Assembly (NCBI RefSeq): GCF_003315415.1 | Contig: NZ_QNSB01000008.1 | Span: 92,280 to 156,279, forward strand | Origin: Brevibacterium sanguinis | GTDB taxonomy: Bacteria > Actinomycetota > Actinomycetes > Actinomycetales > Brevibacteriaceae | Length of the DNA stretch: 64,000 bases | Direction of reading: 5' to 3' | In this document: piece by piece, positions 26,701-33,977 of the stretch | Position numbering within the stretch: the first letter of the stretch is position 1 | Layout: each line of letters begins with the position of its first letter | Notes under the pieces: model-generated | Databases searched by the model: none | What the model saw: only the letters and a program-made list of their open reading frames with translations | Told to the model about the DNA's origin: nothing | Made by a program: the position numbers and the translations under genes

Positions 26701-26793
26701 GAGCGCGTGGCACAGTGCCTCTCCGCCCGGACCCGCCACCGGGCTGTCGCGCGGGTGCTCGGTCTGGGCATCGTGAGGTGCGGTGGTCTCCAT
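23737..26793 (-). CDS. FAD/Fe-S D-2-hydroxyacid dehydrogenase (D-lactate or D-2-hydroxyglutarate type)
   Basis: A 1018-residue fused oxidoreductase. An FAD_binding_4 domain (about 40-260; PVTSRGAGTSIAGNAIGTG, MIGNNACGPRAMGYGRTGDN) is followed by an FAD-oxidase C domain (about 290-560; GEHGDGRARSELL), a [4Fe-4S] ferredoxin-like domain (about 620-720; LCLSCKACGSECPTGTDM) and a CCG-type cysteine-rich domain (about 800-980; VCCGLPLISTGQ, LGGCCGLAGNFG). This is the layout of YdiJ/GlcD-GlcF fusions that oxidise D-lactate, glycolate or D-2-hydroxyglutarate and pass electrons to the membrane. Residues near 960-985 contain a threefold Arg-rich repeat (ALRERRT type). ATG 26793 has no Shine-Dalgarno but CAGAAT 7 nt upstream. 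Confidence 0.88.
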   Translation of the reverse strand: METTAPHDAQTEHPRDSPVAGPGGEALCHALEAEGVRHWSIDGADRAAYSSDASLFRLVPAVIVFPFDEEDVARALRVARRLGLPVTSRGAGTSIAGNAIGTGIVLDFSRHMNTVLSLDAEERSAWVEAGCVHATLQARAKLHGLRFGPDPSTHTRCTIGGMIGNNACGPRAMGYGRTGDNVLALRVMLVDGTIVDIDESNAAEHFPRLHQLVADNLATIRTHLGTFSRQVSGYGLESLLPEHGFDLRRAFAGSEGTWGIVLAAKMNLVRDPAHTSAVVLGYADMVAAAHDAPLLRNFPVAACEGLDSRMLDRVIETKGARAVPPLPTGAGWLVVELTGDDEAELRTQTARLIAESRSLDAAVLDARAAAEVWAIRADGAGLVSRTPDGRDAHAGWEDSAVPVEHLGDYLRELMDLLTEHGLWGIPYGHFGDGCLHMRVDFPLEEPHGREALRSFMVAATKLVARYGGSVSGEHGDGRARSELLQLAYPPAVLDLFKQVKELFDPRYLLNPGVIVDPDALDESLRLTQLPLRRELPGPLGMRYDEEAAGFASAVHRCTGVGKCRADSAASGGIMCPSYQATRDEKHSTRGRARVLQEMVSGELSETGWDSPEVAEALDLCLSCKACGSECPTGTDMATYKAEVLYQSHRGKLRPMKHYALGFLPQLARAITPLAPVVNRVSGLPGISTLAKRLAGIDVRRTIPVFAPTTFRRWWTSSAEAGAGAAGGEPAAISARALAGSVKVRSGTDSAEAGAGGRLPEVAEVVLFADSWSNHFAPRILAAAVAVLRRAGVRVRVVEQSVCCGLPLISTGQLDAAKRSLSATIGALDATGDVPIVGVEPSCLATLKDDSLKLLGDEASARVAARVQTLAQFLLGIGAELPDFTGIDALVQPHCHQSAVLGLAADRELLARTGARARFLGGCCGLAGNFGVEAGHFETSVAVAEVALLPALRERRTALRERPTALRDRRTAREADPFEVVLADGYSCRTQIADLSDHQGVSLAELLAWGWDSGLRPSR

Positions 26794-26806
26794 GTGAGGA
26801 ATTCTG
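26794..26806 (-). promoter_or_regulatory. Leaderless-type -10 box of the D-2-hydroxyacid dehydrogenase
   Basis: On the minus strand CAGAAT (26806-26801) is followed by 7 nt and ATG at 26793. Confidence 0.45.
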
Positions 26807-27029
26807 CCACCTGGAAGGGAGGAGCCCTGCAGCCTGACGGAAGGGAGTTCTGCCGCGGGGAGAAGGACCTGCGCGCCTGCCGTTATCGAACCGTGATCGA
26901 CCTCGCGGTGAGTGATGTGTGATTTCTGAAATACGGGAAAAACATTGTCTCGACTTAATATCTGTGGTATCCAGTTCGTACACACTTTGTTGTGGCTACC
27001 TGCCGCAAGTGCAAGCAAGGGAAGTAACC

Positions 27030-27320
27030 ATGTCGCGTCGCGCTCGAGAACTGACCGCAGACCAATCCGCACTGGTGAGCGCTGTTCGTCGAATTGCTCG
27101 TCAGAGAGCTCGGATCAATACGAATTACGTGATGTCGATCCTTCGTGCCCGGGAGGAGGGTGCGACGTTCGGAGCCATCGCGGCGGCTGCGGGAACATCG
27201 TCCCAGGCAGTGCAGGAGATCGTCCGTCGTCACGGGCCCCTGCTGCGTGAATCGGAGTCCGCTGAGAGCGCCCCGGATCCCTCGCTCACCAAGGCTTCGG
27301 TCGCTCCTGCTGCCGAGTGA
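27030..27320 (+). CDS. Small helix-turn-helix protein
   Basis: A 96-residue protein that I do not assign to a named family. Residues 10-70 are helical and basic, with a helix-turn-helix-like stretch NYVMSILRAREEGATFGAIA then AAAGTSSQAVQEIVRRHG, resembling the DNA-recognition part of resolvase or sigma-like proteins. The C-terminal 25 residues are acidic and disordered. AAGGGAAG precedes ATG 27030. It is followed by a very strong terminator and flanked by AT-rich spacers, so it is a monocistronic unit, possibly highly expressed. It could be a small DNA-binding regulator. Confidence 0.65.
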   Translation: MSRRARELTADQSALVSAVRRIARQRARINTNYVMSILRAREEGATFGAIAAAAGTSSQAVQEIVRRHGPLLRESESAESAPDPSLTKASVAPAAE

Positions 27321-27343
27321 CCGGGACGGAAACCTGCAACGAT

Positions 27344-27382
27344 CGACGGAGGGATGGCGAGAGAATCGCCATCCCTCCGTCG
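27344..27382 (+). terminator. Strong hairpin terminator after the small HTH gene
   Basis: CGACGGAGGGATGGCGA (27344-27360) pairs perfectly over 17 bp with 27366-27382 around a GAGAA loop, starting 23 nt after the stop codon. No U-tract follows. Confidence 0.8.
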
Positions 27383-27739
27383 CGTCCGGGCGTTTATCGA
27401 ATGGGTTTCCGAAGCATTCGAAAATTCCGACAAGGTAAATTGACAAGTTTTCTTTACGTAATAGAGGACGCGGCTCAGTAACGATTATTTCGCAGCCCTG
27501 CGAGGGTGACAAGGGGGTTTGCGGGCCGGCTGAACTGTATTAAGGACGAGAATCGCACGGTCACTCCTAGTATTGCAAAGTTGTTACATAGTGTGTCGAC
27601 CGCGAGGTGTGAGCGGGTCGCGAAGGTGTGCCTTCGCCCGAGGGGAGCGTGCCCCCGCCCGGGGTGAGGAGGGGGGCGGCGGGTGGCGGTCAGGGGATTC
27701 CCATGAGCGCCGGGGAGGACTTCGCCGCCACCGCGCACC
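27383..27739. other. AT-rich gene-free spacer
   Basis: About 360 bp without a supported gene. The first 210 bp are markedly AT-richer than the surroundings, with TTGACA at 27438-27443 and the stretch TTGCAAAGTTGTTACATAGT near 27570-27590, so promoters or a small RNA are possible. The last 150 bp are GC-rich and unremarkable. I could not define a product. Confidence 0.35.
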
Positions 27740-27751
27740 TACAGTTGAATC
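27740..27751 (+). promoter_or_regulatory. Leaderless-type -10 box of the IMPase-like gene
   Basis: TACAGT (27740-27745) is 6 nt from ATG 27752, with no Shine-Dalgarno sequence. Confidence 0.5.
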
Positions 27752-28840
27752 ATGAGTTCTCACGTCCTGTCCTCGTCCGTCCTGCCCTCGACGGTGCTCG
27801 CGCACCCGCTGCTTCGGATCGCCGGTGACCTCTCCGCGATCGCCTGGCGGCAGATGGAGGAATGGGGTCAATCGCTGGGGGCGCGATTCGACGCTGGCGT
27901 CGTTGACACGAAGACGTCGGCCAACGACCTCGTCACCCAGGCGGACGCGCAGATCGAATCGCTCGTGCGCGGCTTTCTCGATCAGGTCCGCCCCGACGAC
28001 CTCATGGTCGGAGAAGAGGGAGCGGCGGCGCTCGATCCGGTGGCGTTCTTCGACGAGGAATTCCTGCGCACGCTCGACTGCTACGACGCCTCGACGGGAT
28101 CTCTGGTGCCCGTCCCGGTCGAGGATCGGGTGCCGGAAGTCGGGCTGGAGTGGCATGTCGACCCGATCGACGGCACGGTCAACTATGTGCGGGGAATCGA
28201 GCACTTCGCCTTCTCGGTCGGAGTCTGCCGCTCCAATCTGGCGGAGGGCGTGACCGACATCGCCGTCGATGGATCGGGCGGCGGGTCGACCGGGAGGGAT
28301 GAGGCTCCCGTGACCGACCTTGACGCGGTGAGCAGGCCGGGTGCCGGGTCGGTGAGGAATGTCGGAGCCGGGCAGTGGCTGTTCGGGCTCGTCGCCTCGC
28401 CGGGACTCGATTCGACCTGGTTGGCGATCGCCGGTGCCGGCGCGTTCAAGGTCGACGGCCGCCTCGGCGCCCAGCGGAGCACCGAGGCAGTCGCCGCCCG
28501 GAGACTGCACGGCACCCCCGAGGGACTGTCGGGGCGGATCCTCGCCACCGGATTCGCGTACAAGGGCGACACTCGTGCCCCTCAGCTTGCCAAGCTCTTC
28601 GATCTGATGAGCGACTACGACGACATCAGGCGCTGCGGATCGGCCGCGATCGACCTCTGCATGGTCGCCGAGGGGAAGATCAACTGCTATGCCGAACGGG
28701 GCCTGGGCATCTATGACTACGCCGCAGGCGCGCTCATCGCCGAGGAGTCCGGAGCGTACGTGCGCCGCGGCGGAACCGGTGGGGCCACGGCTGCCGCGGA
28801 CTCCGCGGAGGAGTTGGAGCGGCTCATCGCGACGATCTGA
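27752..28840 (+). CDS. Inositol monophosphatase family phosphatase
   Basis: A 362-residue Mg2+-dependent phosphatase of the IMPase/FBPase superfamily. Metal-binding motifs are in order: GEE at about 87-89, DPIDGTVNY at about 137, and the C-terminal CGSAAIDLCMVAEGKIN followed by YDYAAGALIAEESGA (usually WDxAAG). The fold is interrupted by an extra Gly/Ser/Asp-rich loop at about residues 170-202 (DGSGGGSTGRDE and on), making it longer than the usual 260-300. The substrate may be inositol phosphate, histidinol phosphate or PAP; the sequence does not decide. It appears leaderless and monocistronic. Confidence 0.88.
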   Translation: MSSHVLSSSVLPSTVLAHPLLRIAGDLSAIAWRQMEEWGQSLGARFDAGVVDTKTSANDLVTQADAQIESLVRGFLDQVRPDDLMVGEEGAAALDPVAFFDEEFLRTLDCYDASTGSLVPVPVEDRVPEVGLEWHVDPIDGTVNYVRGIEHFAFSVGVCRSNLAEGVTDIAVDGSGGGSTGRDEAPVTDLDAVSRPGAGSVRNVGAGQWLFGLVASPGLDSTWLAIAGAGAFKVDGRLGAQRSTEAVAARRLHGTPEGLSGRILATGFAYKGDTRAPQLAKLFDLMSDYDDIRRCGSAAIDLCMVAEGKINCYAERGLGIYDYAAGALIAEESGAYVRRGGTGGATAAADSAEELERLIATI

Positions 28841-29301
28841 GCCGGCGGCCCGGGGACGGACGCTCTGAACCGGCACCCGTTGCCAGGAGGACCTGGTCTG
28901 AGCCGACGCCGATTGCCGGGAGGAGCTGGTCTGCCAGGAGGGCGCGGTCTGAGCGGACCGGATGTCTTTGGCCGGGTTCCACTTCGGTCCGATCCCCGGC
29001 GGACGCGGCCTGCGACCGAACGCGCTGAGCGCGGGCCTTCCATGCAGCGCTGAGCGGGGCTTGCGATGCGGAACTGAGCGACGACGCTTGCTCCCGATCG
29101 ACCCACCCATGCCGGTGACAGATGTCGTGAGACGCGCCGACAGGTGTTGTCCGGACTGCTCGACAATGGTGATCTGCATCACTACGGAGCGACCTGATCG
29201 GTCGCTGTGCCCCGGAATCCCGGGGTTCCACGAGTGACCGAATGCCCCGACCGGGGTGTGAGTCGCTTAACGAAAACTTCATGTAGCGTATATCTCGAAG
29301 C
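28841..29301. other. Gene-free spacer with degenerate repeats upstream of the iron operon
   Basis: Positions 28850-28965 hold three degenerate copies of a GAGGAnCTGGTCTGAGCCG-like unit. The remainder contains no gene that I can support. The last 40 bp become AT-rich (CGTATATCTCG) and form the promoter region of the siderophore transporter. Confidence 0.45.
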
Positions 29302-29315
29302 TTAGGCTAAGCTAA
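29302..29315. promoter_or_regulatory. Iron box (DtxR/IdeR-type operator)
   Basis: TTAGGCTAAGCTAA resembles the DtxR/IdeR consensus core (TTAGGTTAGCCTAA) and lies 55 nt upstream of the siderophore-binding protein start, just downstream of a TATAT-containing promoter. Fe2+-DtxR would repress the operon. Confidence 0.7.
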
Positions 29316-29369
29316 TCGCCAGATGGCGCACATCTGGACCGAATCTTTTGCTGAAGGAAGTAGTACAAC

Positions 29370-30362
29370 ATGGTTTCGTCACGTCTCCGTCTGGGTGCGG
29401 TGGTCGGTGCTCTGGCTCTGACCCTGGCCGGCTGCGGCTCCTCGGGCTCCGAGGACCAGGCTGCCGCCGAGAGCACCGCCAGCACCGTCACCGTCACGGA
29501 CAACAACGGTGAGCAGACCGTTCCCAGCCCGCCGAAGTCCGTTGTCGCCACTGACAACCGCACCTTCGAGACCCTCGACACCTGGGGCATCAAGCTCAGC
29601 GCCGCCGCTGTCGGCCTCATGCCCGAGGGCCTGTCGTACACGACGGACGAGTCGATCAAGGACCTCGGCTCGCACCGCGAACCTGATCTGGAGCAGGTCG
29701 CGGCCGTCAAGCCCGACCTCATCGTCAACGGTCAGCGCTTCGCCGACTACCACGATGACCTGCAGAAGCTGGCTCCCGAGGCCACCGTGCTCGAGCTCGA
29801 CCCCCGTGACGGCGAGCCGTTCGACGAGGAGCTCAAGCGCCAGACCACGGTGCTCGGCGAGGTGTTCGGCAAGCAGGACGAGGCGAAGAAGCTCGTCGAC
29901 GACTTCGATGCCTCGATCGAGCGGGCGAAGGCCGCGTACAACGGCAGTGACAAGTCCATGGGCCTCATCACCTCGGCGGGCGACATCGGATACGTCGCTC
30001 CGTCCGTCGGCCGCACGGTCGGTCCCGTCTTCGACATCCTCGAGCTCAAGCCCGCGCTCGAGGTTCCCGAGGGCAGCGAGGATCACCAGGGCGATGACAT
30101 CTCCGTCGAGGCGATCGCGAAGTCCCAGCCCGACCTCATGATCGTCATGGACCGCGACGCCTCCTTCTCCGCCGAGGAGCGCGAAGAGGGATCGGCCCCC
30201 GCGGCCGAGGTCCTCGAGAAGTCCGAGGCCCTCAAGGACGTGCCCGCGGTGAAGAACGACAAGATCGTCTACTTCCCCGAGGACACCTACCTCAACGAAG
30301 GCATCCAGACCTACACGGAGTTCTTCAACAGCTTCGCCGACAAGCTCGAGGCCGAGAAGTAG
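29370..30362 (+). CDS. Siderophore ABC transporter substrate-binding lipoprotein (FatB/YclQ-like)
   Basis: A 330-residue lipoprotein. The signal peptide ends in the lipobox LAGC (Cys near residue 22), followed by a Ser/Thr linker and a two-lobe class III binding fold: VVATDNRTFETLDTWGI, DLGSHREPDLEQVAAVKPDLIV, VYFPEDTYLNEGIQTYTEFF. This resembles FatB/YclQ/CeuE receptors for catecholate siderophores such as petrobactin or enterobactin fragments. ATG 29370 follows GAAGGAAG. It is the first gene of an operon with two permeases and an ATPase, behind an iron box, with a terminator-like hairpin after it that may raise receptor level relative to the membrane genes. Confidence 0.9.
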   Translation: MVSSRLRLGAVVGALALTLAGCGSSGSEDQAAAESTASTVTVTDNNGEQTVPSPPKSVVATDNRTFETLDTWGIKLSAAAVGLMPEGLSYTTDESIKDLGSHREPDLEQVAAVKPDLIVNGQRFADYHDDLQKLAPEATVLELDPRDGEPFDEELKRQTTVLGEVFGKQDEAKKLVDDFDASIERAKAAYNGSDKSMGLITSAGDIGYVAPSVGRTVGPVFDILELKPALEVPEGSEDHQGDDISVEAIAKSQPDLMIVMDRDASFSAEEREEGSAPAAEVLEKSEALKDVPAVKNDKIVYFPEDTYLNEGIQTYTEFFNSFADKLEAEK

Positions 30363-30374
30363 ACCGGAACTGAG

Positions 30375-30402
30375 GAAGCCGCCGCCTCCGCGCGGCGGCT
30401 TC
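30375..30402 (+). terminator. Hairpin between the binding protein and the permease genes
   Basis: GAAGCCGCC (30375-30383) pairs with GGCGGCTTC (30394-30402). It lies 13 nt after the receptor stop codon and 65 nt before the permease start, so partial termination or 3'-end protection is likely. Confidence 0.6.
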
Positions 30403-30467
30403 GCCTTCACGGCGGTGGACGCGGCCCGCGCGGCCCGTCCACCGCCAAATCACGATTGAGATCCCGC

Positions 30468-31529
30468 ATGACCAGATCAGACAACGCCGGCCCGACCCCG
30501 GGCCCCCGCCTCGCCGAGGTGGACGGGCCGCACTCGGATCCGCGGAGTTCCGCGGACCGATCGGGAGCAGCCGCGGACAAGGGCGGCCTGCTGAGCTGGA
30601 AGCTGCTGCTCGCCACGCTCGGCGTGCTCGTGCTCCTCGGGCTCTCGCTCTTCACCGGTGTCTACGACATCGTCGGTGCCGAGGACGGCGGCGAGATGTT
30701 CCAGATCACCCGGGTGCCGCGCACGATCGCGCTGGTGCTCGCGGGGGCCGCGATGGCGATGTGCGGTCTGGTCATGCAGCTGCTGACGCAGAACCGATTC
30801 GTCGAGCCGACGACGACGGGAACCACCGAATGGGCGGGCCTCGGGCTCATGCTCACGGTCATCCTCTACCCGGACGCCTCGATCCTCGCGCGGATGCTCG
30901 GCGCGATCATCGCCGCGTTCATCGGCACCCTCGTCTTCTTCCTGTTCCTCCGCCGGGTCTCGCTGAAGTCCTCGCTCATCGTGCCGATCGTCGGCATCAT
31001 GCTCGGTGCCGTCGTCGGTGCGATCTCCACATTCGTCGCCGTCCAGACGGACATGCTCCAGAACCTCGGGATCTGGTTCGCCGGCAGCTTCACGTCGATC
31101 CTCCGCGGACAGTACGAGATCCTCTGGGTCGTCGCACTCGTCGTCGTCGCCGTCTTCATCACCGCCGATCGGTTCACCGCGGCGGGCCTGGGCAAGGAGA
31201 TCTCGACGAACATCGGGCTCAACTACAACCAGATCATCCTCATCGGCACGATCCTCGTCGCGATTGCCACCGGGGTGGTCACGGTGGTCGTCGGCAACCT
31301 TCCGTTCCTCGGCCTCATCGTGCCCAATGTCGTTTCGATGCTGCGCGGCGACGACCTCCGCAGCAACCTGCCCTGGGTGTGCCTGCTCGGCATCGCGATC
31401 GTCACCATCTGCGACATCGTCGGCCGGATCATCATCATGCCGTTCGAGGTCCCGGTGTCGCTGATCCTCGGCATCGTCGGCGCGGCCGTGTTCGTCATCC
31501 TGCTGCTTCGGCAACGGAGCCGAGGCTGA
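30468..31529 (+). CDS. Iron-siderophore ABC transporter permease 1 (FecCD family, YclN/FatD-like)
   Basis: A 353-residue membrane protein with about 9-10 helices. TRVPRTIALVLAGAAMAMCG, the FVEPTTTGTTEWAGLGL segment and the coupling region near GNLPFLGLIVPNVVSMLRGDD are typical of FecCD permeases, and the PTTTGT variant is that of the YclN/FatD branch. It pairs with the next gene to form the channel for a ferric-siderophore complex. The first 45 residues are a hydrophilic low-complexity extension. ATG 30468 was chosen; an upstream TTG at 30456 is in frame. Confidence 0.9.
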   Translation: MTRSDNAGPTPGPRLAEVDGPHSDPRSSADRSGAAADKGGLLSWKLLLATLGVLVLLGLSLFTGVYDIVGAEDGGEMFQITRVPRTIALVLAGAAMAMCGLVMQLLTQNRFVEPTTTGTTEWAGLGLMLTVILYPDASILARMLGAIIAAFIGTLVFFLFLRRVSLKSSLIVPIVGIMLGAVVGAISTFVAVQTDMLQNLGIWFAGSFTSILRGQYEILWVVALVVVAVFITADRFTAAGLGKEISTNIGLNYNQIILIGTILVAIATGVVTVVVGNLPFLGLIVPNVVSMLRGDDLRSNLPWVCLLGIAIVTICDIVGRIIIMPFEVPVSLILGIVGAAVFVILLLRQRSRG

Positions 31530-31545
31530 GATGGAGGAGAACACA

Positions 31546-32763
31546 GTGACGACCAAGCCCGTGACGACCGAGCCCGCGACGAGCGAGCCCGTGGCGACGG
31601 AGCCCATGGCGAGTCGGGAGGCGGCCGAGCCCCCAACGGCCGAGTCCGTGTCGACCCCGGAGGCGACCGCGACCTCCGTTGGGAACTCCGCCGCGATCTC
31701 CGTTCGGAACGCTGAAACCTCTGCCCGGGACTCCGCGACCTCCATCAAAGCGGCGGGCGGACACCGCCACTCGGGGTCATTGGCGACCTCCCGAGCCAAG
31801 CGGCGCTACTGGGTGACCATGGCCATCCTCGGCGTCCTCGCCGTGGCGATCGCCTTCGGCCTCCTGGCCTGGGACAACCCGCTGCCGATCACCGACGAGG
31901 GATTCTGGCTCATCGCCGAGATGCGGGCGCAGAACCTCATCGTCATCGCGATGGTCGCGCTGTGCCAGGCGTTCGCCACGGTCTCGTTCCAGACGGTGAC
32001 GAACAACCGGATCATCACCCCCTCGATCATGGGATTCGAATCCCTTTACGTCGCGATCCAGACCGGCACGATGTACTTCTTCGGCGTCACCGCGCTCGTC
32101 GACCTCAAGGGGCTCACCCCCTTCGCCCTGCAGCTGCTGCTCATGGTGGGGCTCTCGCTCATGCTCTACGGGTGGCTGCTGTCGGGCAAGTACGCGAACA
32201 TCGAGATCATGCTGCTCATCGGCGTGGTCATCGGCGGTGGACTCGGGTCGGTGGCGACCTTCATGCAGCGGACCCTGACGCCGAGCGAGTTCGACGTGCT
32301 CTCCGCGCGGCTCTTCGGGTCGATCGCGAACGCGGACTCGAGCTATCTGCCGCTGGCGATCCCCCTCTGCCTCATCGCGTGCACCCTGCTCTACCTCAGC
32401 TCCTCGCGGCTCAACGTGCTCGCCCTCGGGAAGGGGATGACCGGGAACCTGGGGCTGAGGCACAAGATCGAGACGATGAAGGTCCTGTTCCTCGTCTCCA
32501 TCCTCATGGCCGTGTCCGTGTCGATGATCGGGCCGATGATCTTCCTCGGCTTCCTCGTCGCGATGCTCGCCTACCAGTTCGCCGACACCTATGACCACCG
32601 GTACGTGCTGCCGATGTCCGGGCTCATCGCATTCGTCGTCCTCGGCGGCGCGTACTTCGTCATGAAGAACCTCTTCTACGCAGAGGGCGTCGTGTCGATC
32701 ATCATCGAAGTCGTCGGCGGCGGGGCATTCCTCTTCGTCATCCTGAGAAAGGGTCGCCTGTGA
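31546..32763 (+). CDS. Iron-siderophore ABC transporter permease 2 (FecCD family, YclO/FatC-like)
   Basis: A 405-residue membrane protein. The first 85 residues are a hydrophilic Thr/Glu/Pro/Ala-rich tail with repeats of the TTEPATSEPVATEP type, absent from the family. Residues 90-400 form the FecCD domain, including FQTVTNNRIITPSIMGFESLYV, MTGNLGLRH and SMIGPMIFLGFLVAMLAYQF. GTG 31546 has AGGAGA 6 nt upstream; ATG 31531 is also in frame but lacks a ribosome binding site. It is co-transcribed with permease 1 (16-nt gap) and overlaps the ATPase gene by 4 nt. Confidence 0.88.
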   Translation: MTTKPVTTEPATSEPVATEPMASREAAEPPTAESVSTPEATATSVGNSAAISVRNAETSARDSATSIKAAGGHRHSGSLATSRAKRRYWVTMAILGVLAVAIAFGLLAWDNPLPITDEGFWLIAEMRAQNLIVIAMVALCQAFATVSFQTVTNNRIITPSIMGFESLYVAIQTGTMYFFGVTALVDLKGLTPFALQLLLMVGLSLMLYGWLLSGKYANIEIMLLIGVVIGGGLGSVATFMQRTLTPSEFDVLSARLFGSIANADSSYLPLAIPLCLIACTLLYLSSSRLNVLALGKGMTGNLGLRHKIETMKVLFLVSILMAVSVSMIGPMIFLGFLVAMLAYQFADTYDHRYVLPMSGLIAFVVLGGAYFVMKNLFYAEGVVSIIIEVVGGGAFLFVILRKGRL

Positions 32764-33515
32764 TCACACTGAGCGAAGTCCGCAAGAGCTACAGCGACAC
32801 GGTCGAGATCGGACCGGTCGACCTGCAGATCCCCGCCGGGGGTGTGACGGCGCTGGTCGGACCCAACGGGGCCGGGAAGTCGACCCTGCTGACGATGGTC
32901 GGCCGGCTGCTCGGCATCGACGAGGGCGCCATCGAGATCGCCGGCTACGACGTGGCCTCGACCAAGTCGAAGGACCTCGCCAAGATCGTCTCGATCCTGC
33001 GGCAGGAGAACCACTTCATCACCCGGCTGACGATCCGCCAGCTCGTCGGGTTCGGCCGCTTCCCCTACTCCAAGGGACGCCTGACCACCGCCGACGAGGA
33101 GATCATCTCGCGGGCCATCGACTTCCTCGAGCTCGGCGAGCTGGAGAACAGATTCATCGACGAGCTCTCCGGCGGGCAGCGTCAGCGGGCGTACGTGGCG
33201 ATGGTGCTGGCCCAGGACACCGACTACATCCTCCTCGACGAGCCGCTCAACAACCTCGACATGAAGCACTCGGTGCAGATGATGCAGCACCTGCGCCGGG
33301 CCGCCGCCGAGATGGGGCGCACCGTCGTCATCGTCCTCCACGACATCAACTTCGCCGGTCACTACTCCGATCACATCTGCGCCGTGAAGCAGGGGAAGGT
33401 CGTCGAGTTCGGCACCCCGGACGAGATCATGGACGCCGAGGTGCTCTCCCGCGTCTTCGACACCCCCGTCGAGGTCATCGACGGCCCCCGCGGCCGGCTG
33501 GCCGTGTACTACTGA
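32760..33515 (+). CDS. Iron-siderophore ABC transporter ATPase (YclP/FepC-like)
   Basis: A 251-residue ABC ATPase. The Walker A is GPNGAGKST (about 34-42), the Q-loop is near ILRQENHF, the signature is ELSGGQRQR (about 137), Walker B is YILLDEPLNNLD and the switch His lies in VLHDINFAGHYSD. It energises the two FecCD permeases. GTG 32760 overlaps the permease stop (GTGA), indicating translational coupling. It is the last gene of the iron operon. Confidence 0.93.
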   Translation: MITLSEVRKSYSDTVEIGPVDLQIPAGGVTALVGPNGAGKSTLLTMVGRLLGIDEGAIEIAGYDVASTKSKDLAKIVSILRQENHFITRLTIRQLVGFGRFPYSKGRLTTADEEIISRAIDFLELGELENRFIDELSGGQRQRAYVAMVLAQDTDYILLDEPLNNLDMKHSVQMMQHLRRAAAEMGRTVVIVLHDINFAGHYSDHICAVKQGKVVEFGTPDEIMDAEVLSRVFDTPVEVIDGPRGRLAVYY

Positions 33516-33721
33516 GCGCGGATTGCGTGCGCGGCCGCGCACGTTCCGGCGGCGCCCGTGGCGACCGCGCACGCTCCGGCGGTGCACGTTCCGGTTGCCG
33601 CACGCTCCGACGGTGCTGAGTGAGCACCACGTGGACACTGAGCACCTTGCACACCAGCTACCTCGTTATTCGGCGCGGGGTACCGCCGATTCTGTTCACA
33701 TTTGATGCAGGGTGCTACCGA
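33516..33721. repeat. GC-rich repeats and first 20-bp box after the iron operon
   Basis: CGCGCACGTTCCGGCGG-like units recur three to four times at 33535-33612. A TCTGTTCA-CA-TTTGATGCAG box follows at 33691-33710 and is repeated in the hairpin immediately downstream. No gene is supported here. Confidence 0.6.
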
Positions 33722-33787
33722 CTCCGTTCACTTTTGGTGCAGGCGTTCAGATTTAAACCTGAACGACTGCACCAAATCTGAACGGAG
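33722..33787. repeat. 66-nt highly symmetric hairpin built from repeated boxes
   Basis: CTCCGTTCA (33722-33730), TTTGGTGCAG (33733-33742) and GTTCAG (33745-33750) pair with CTGAAC (33759-33764), CTGCACCAAA (33767-33776) and TGAACGGAG (33779-33787). All 25 positions are perfect, separated by two symmetric 2-nt internal loops and closed by the AT-rich loop ATTTAAAC. The 20-bp box TCCGTTCA-nn-TTTGGTGCAG thus occurs at 33723-33742 and inverted at 33767-33786, and a third variant is at 33691-33710. There is no U-tract, so an ordinary terminator is unlikely. Confidence 0.85.
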
Positions 33788-33977
33788 CAGCTCCGCCGCC
33801 GCTGAAACTGCCACGAGACGCCCCCTCAGGCGGCGTTGCGGGCCCGCCACTTGTGCTCGGAAGGCTGTGCAGATCGAGGACGACTCATGCCTGATCGGTC
33901 TGTGGAGACATTCGCGTCTTCCACAACCAGTTGGATCGCGATCGACATCTGGTCCGGGCAGACGCCACCGTGTCGTC

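Noticed and set aside
33722..33787. Reading the large hairpin as the terminator of the iron operon
   Set aside because: It lies over 200 nt after the last stop, has an AT-rich loop, interrupted stem and no U-tract; the repeated boxes are a better description.
33702..33977. Upstream extension of the AbiEi/DUF559 frame
   Set aside because: It would translate the hairpin and shows no similarity to the family N-terminus, which begins at MHNIVRYQ (33978).
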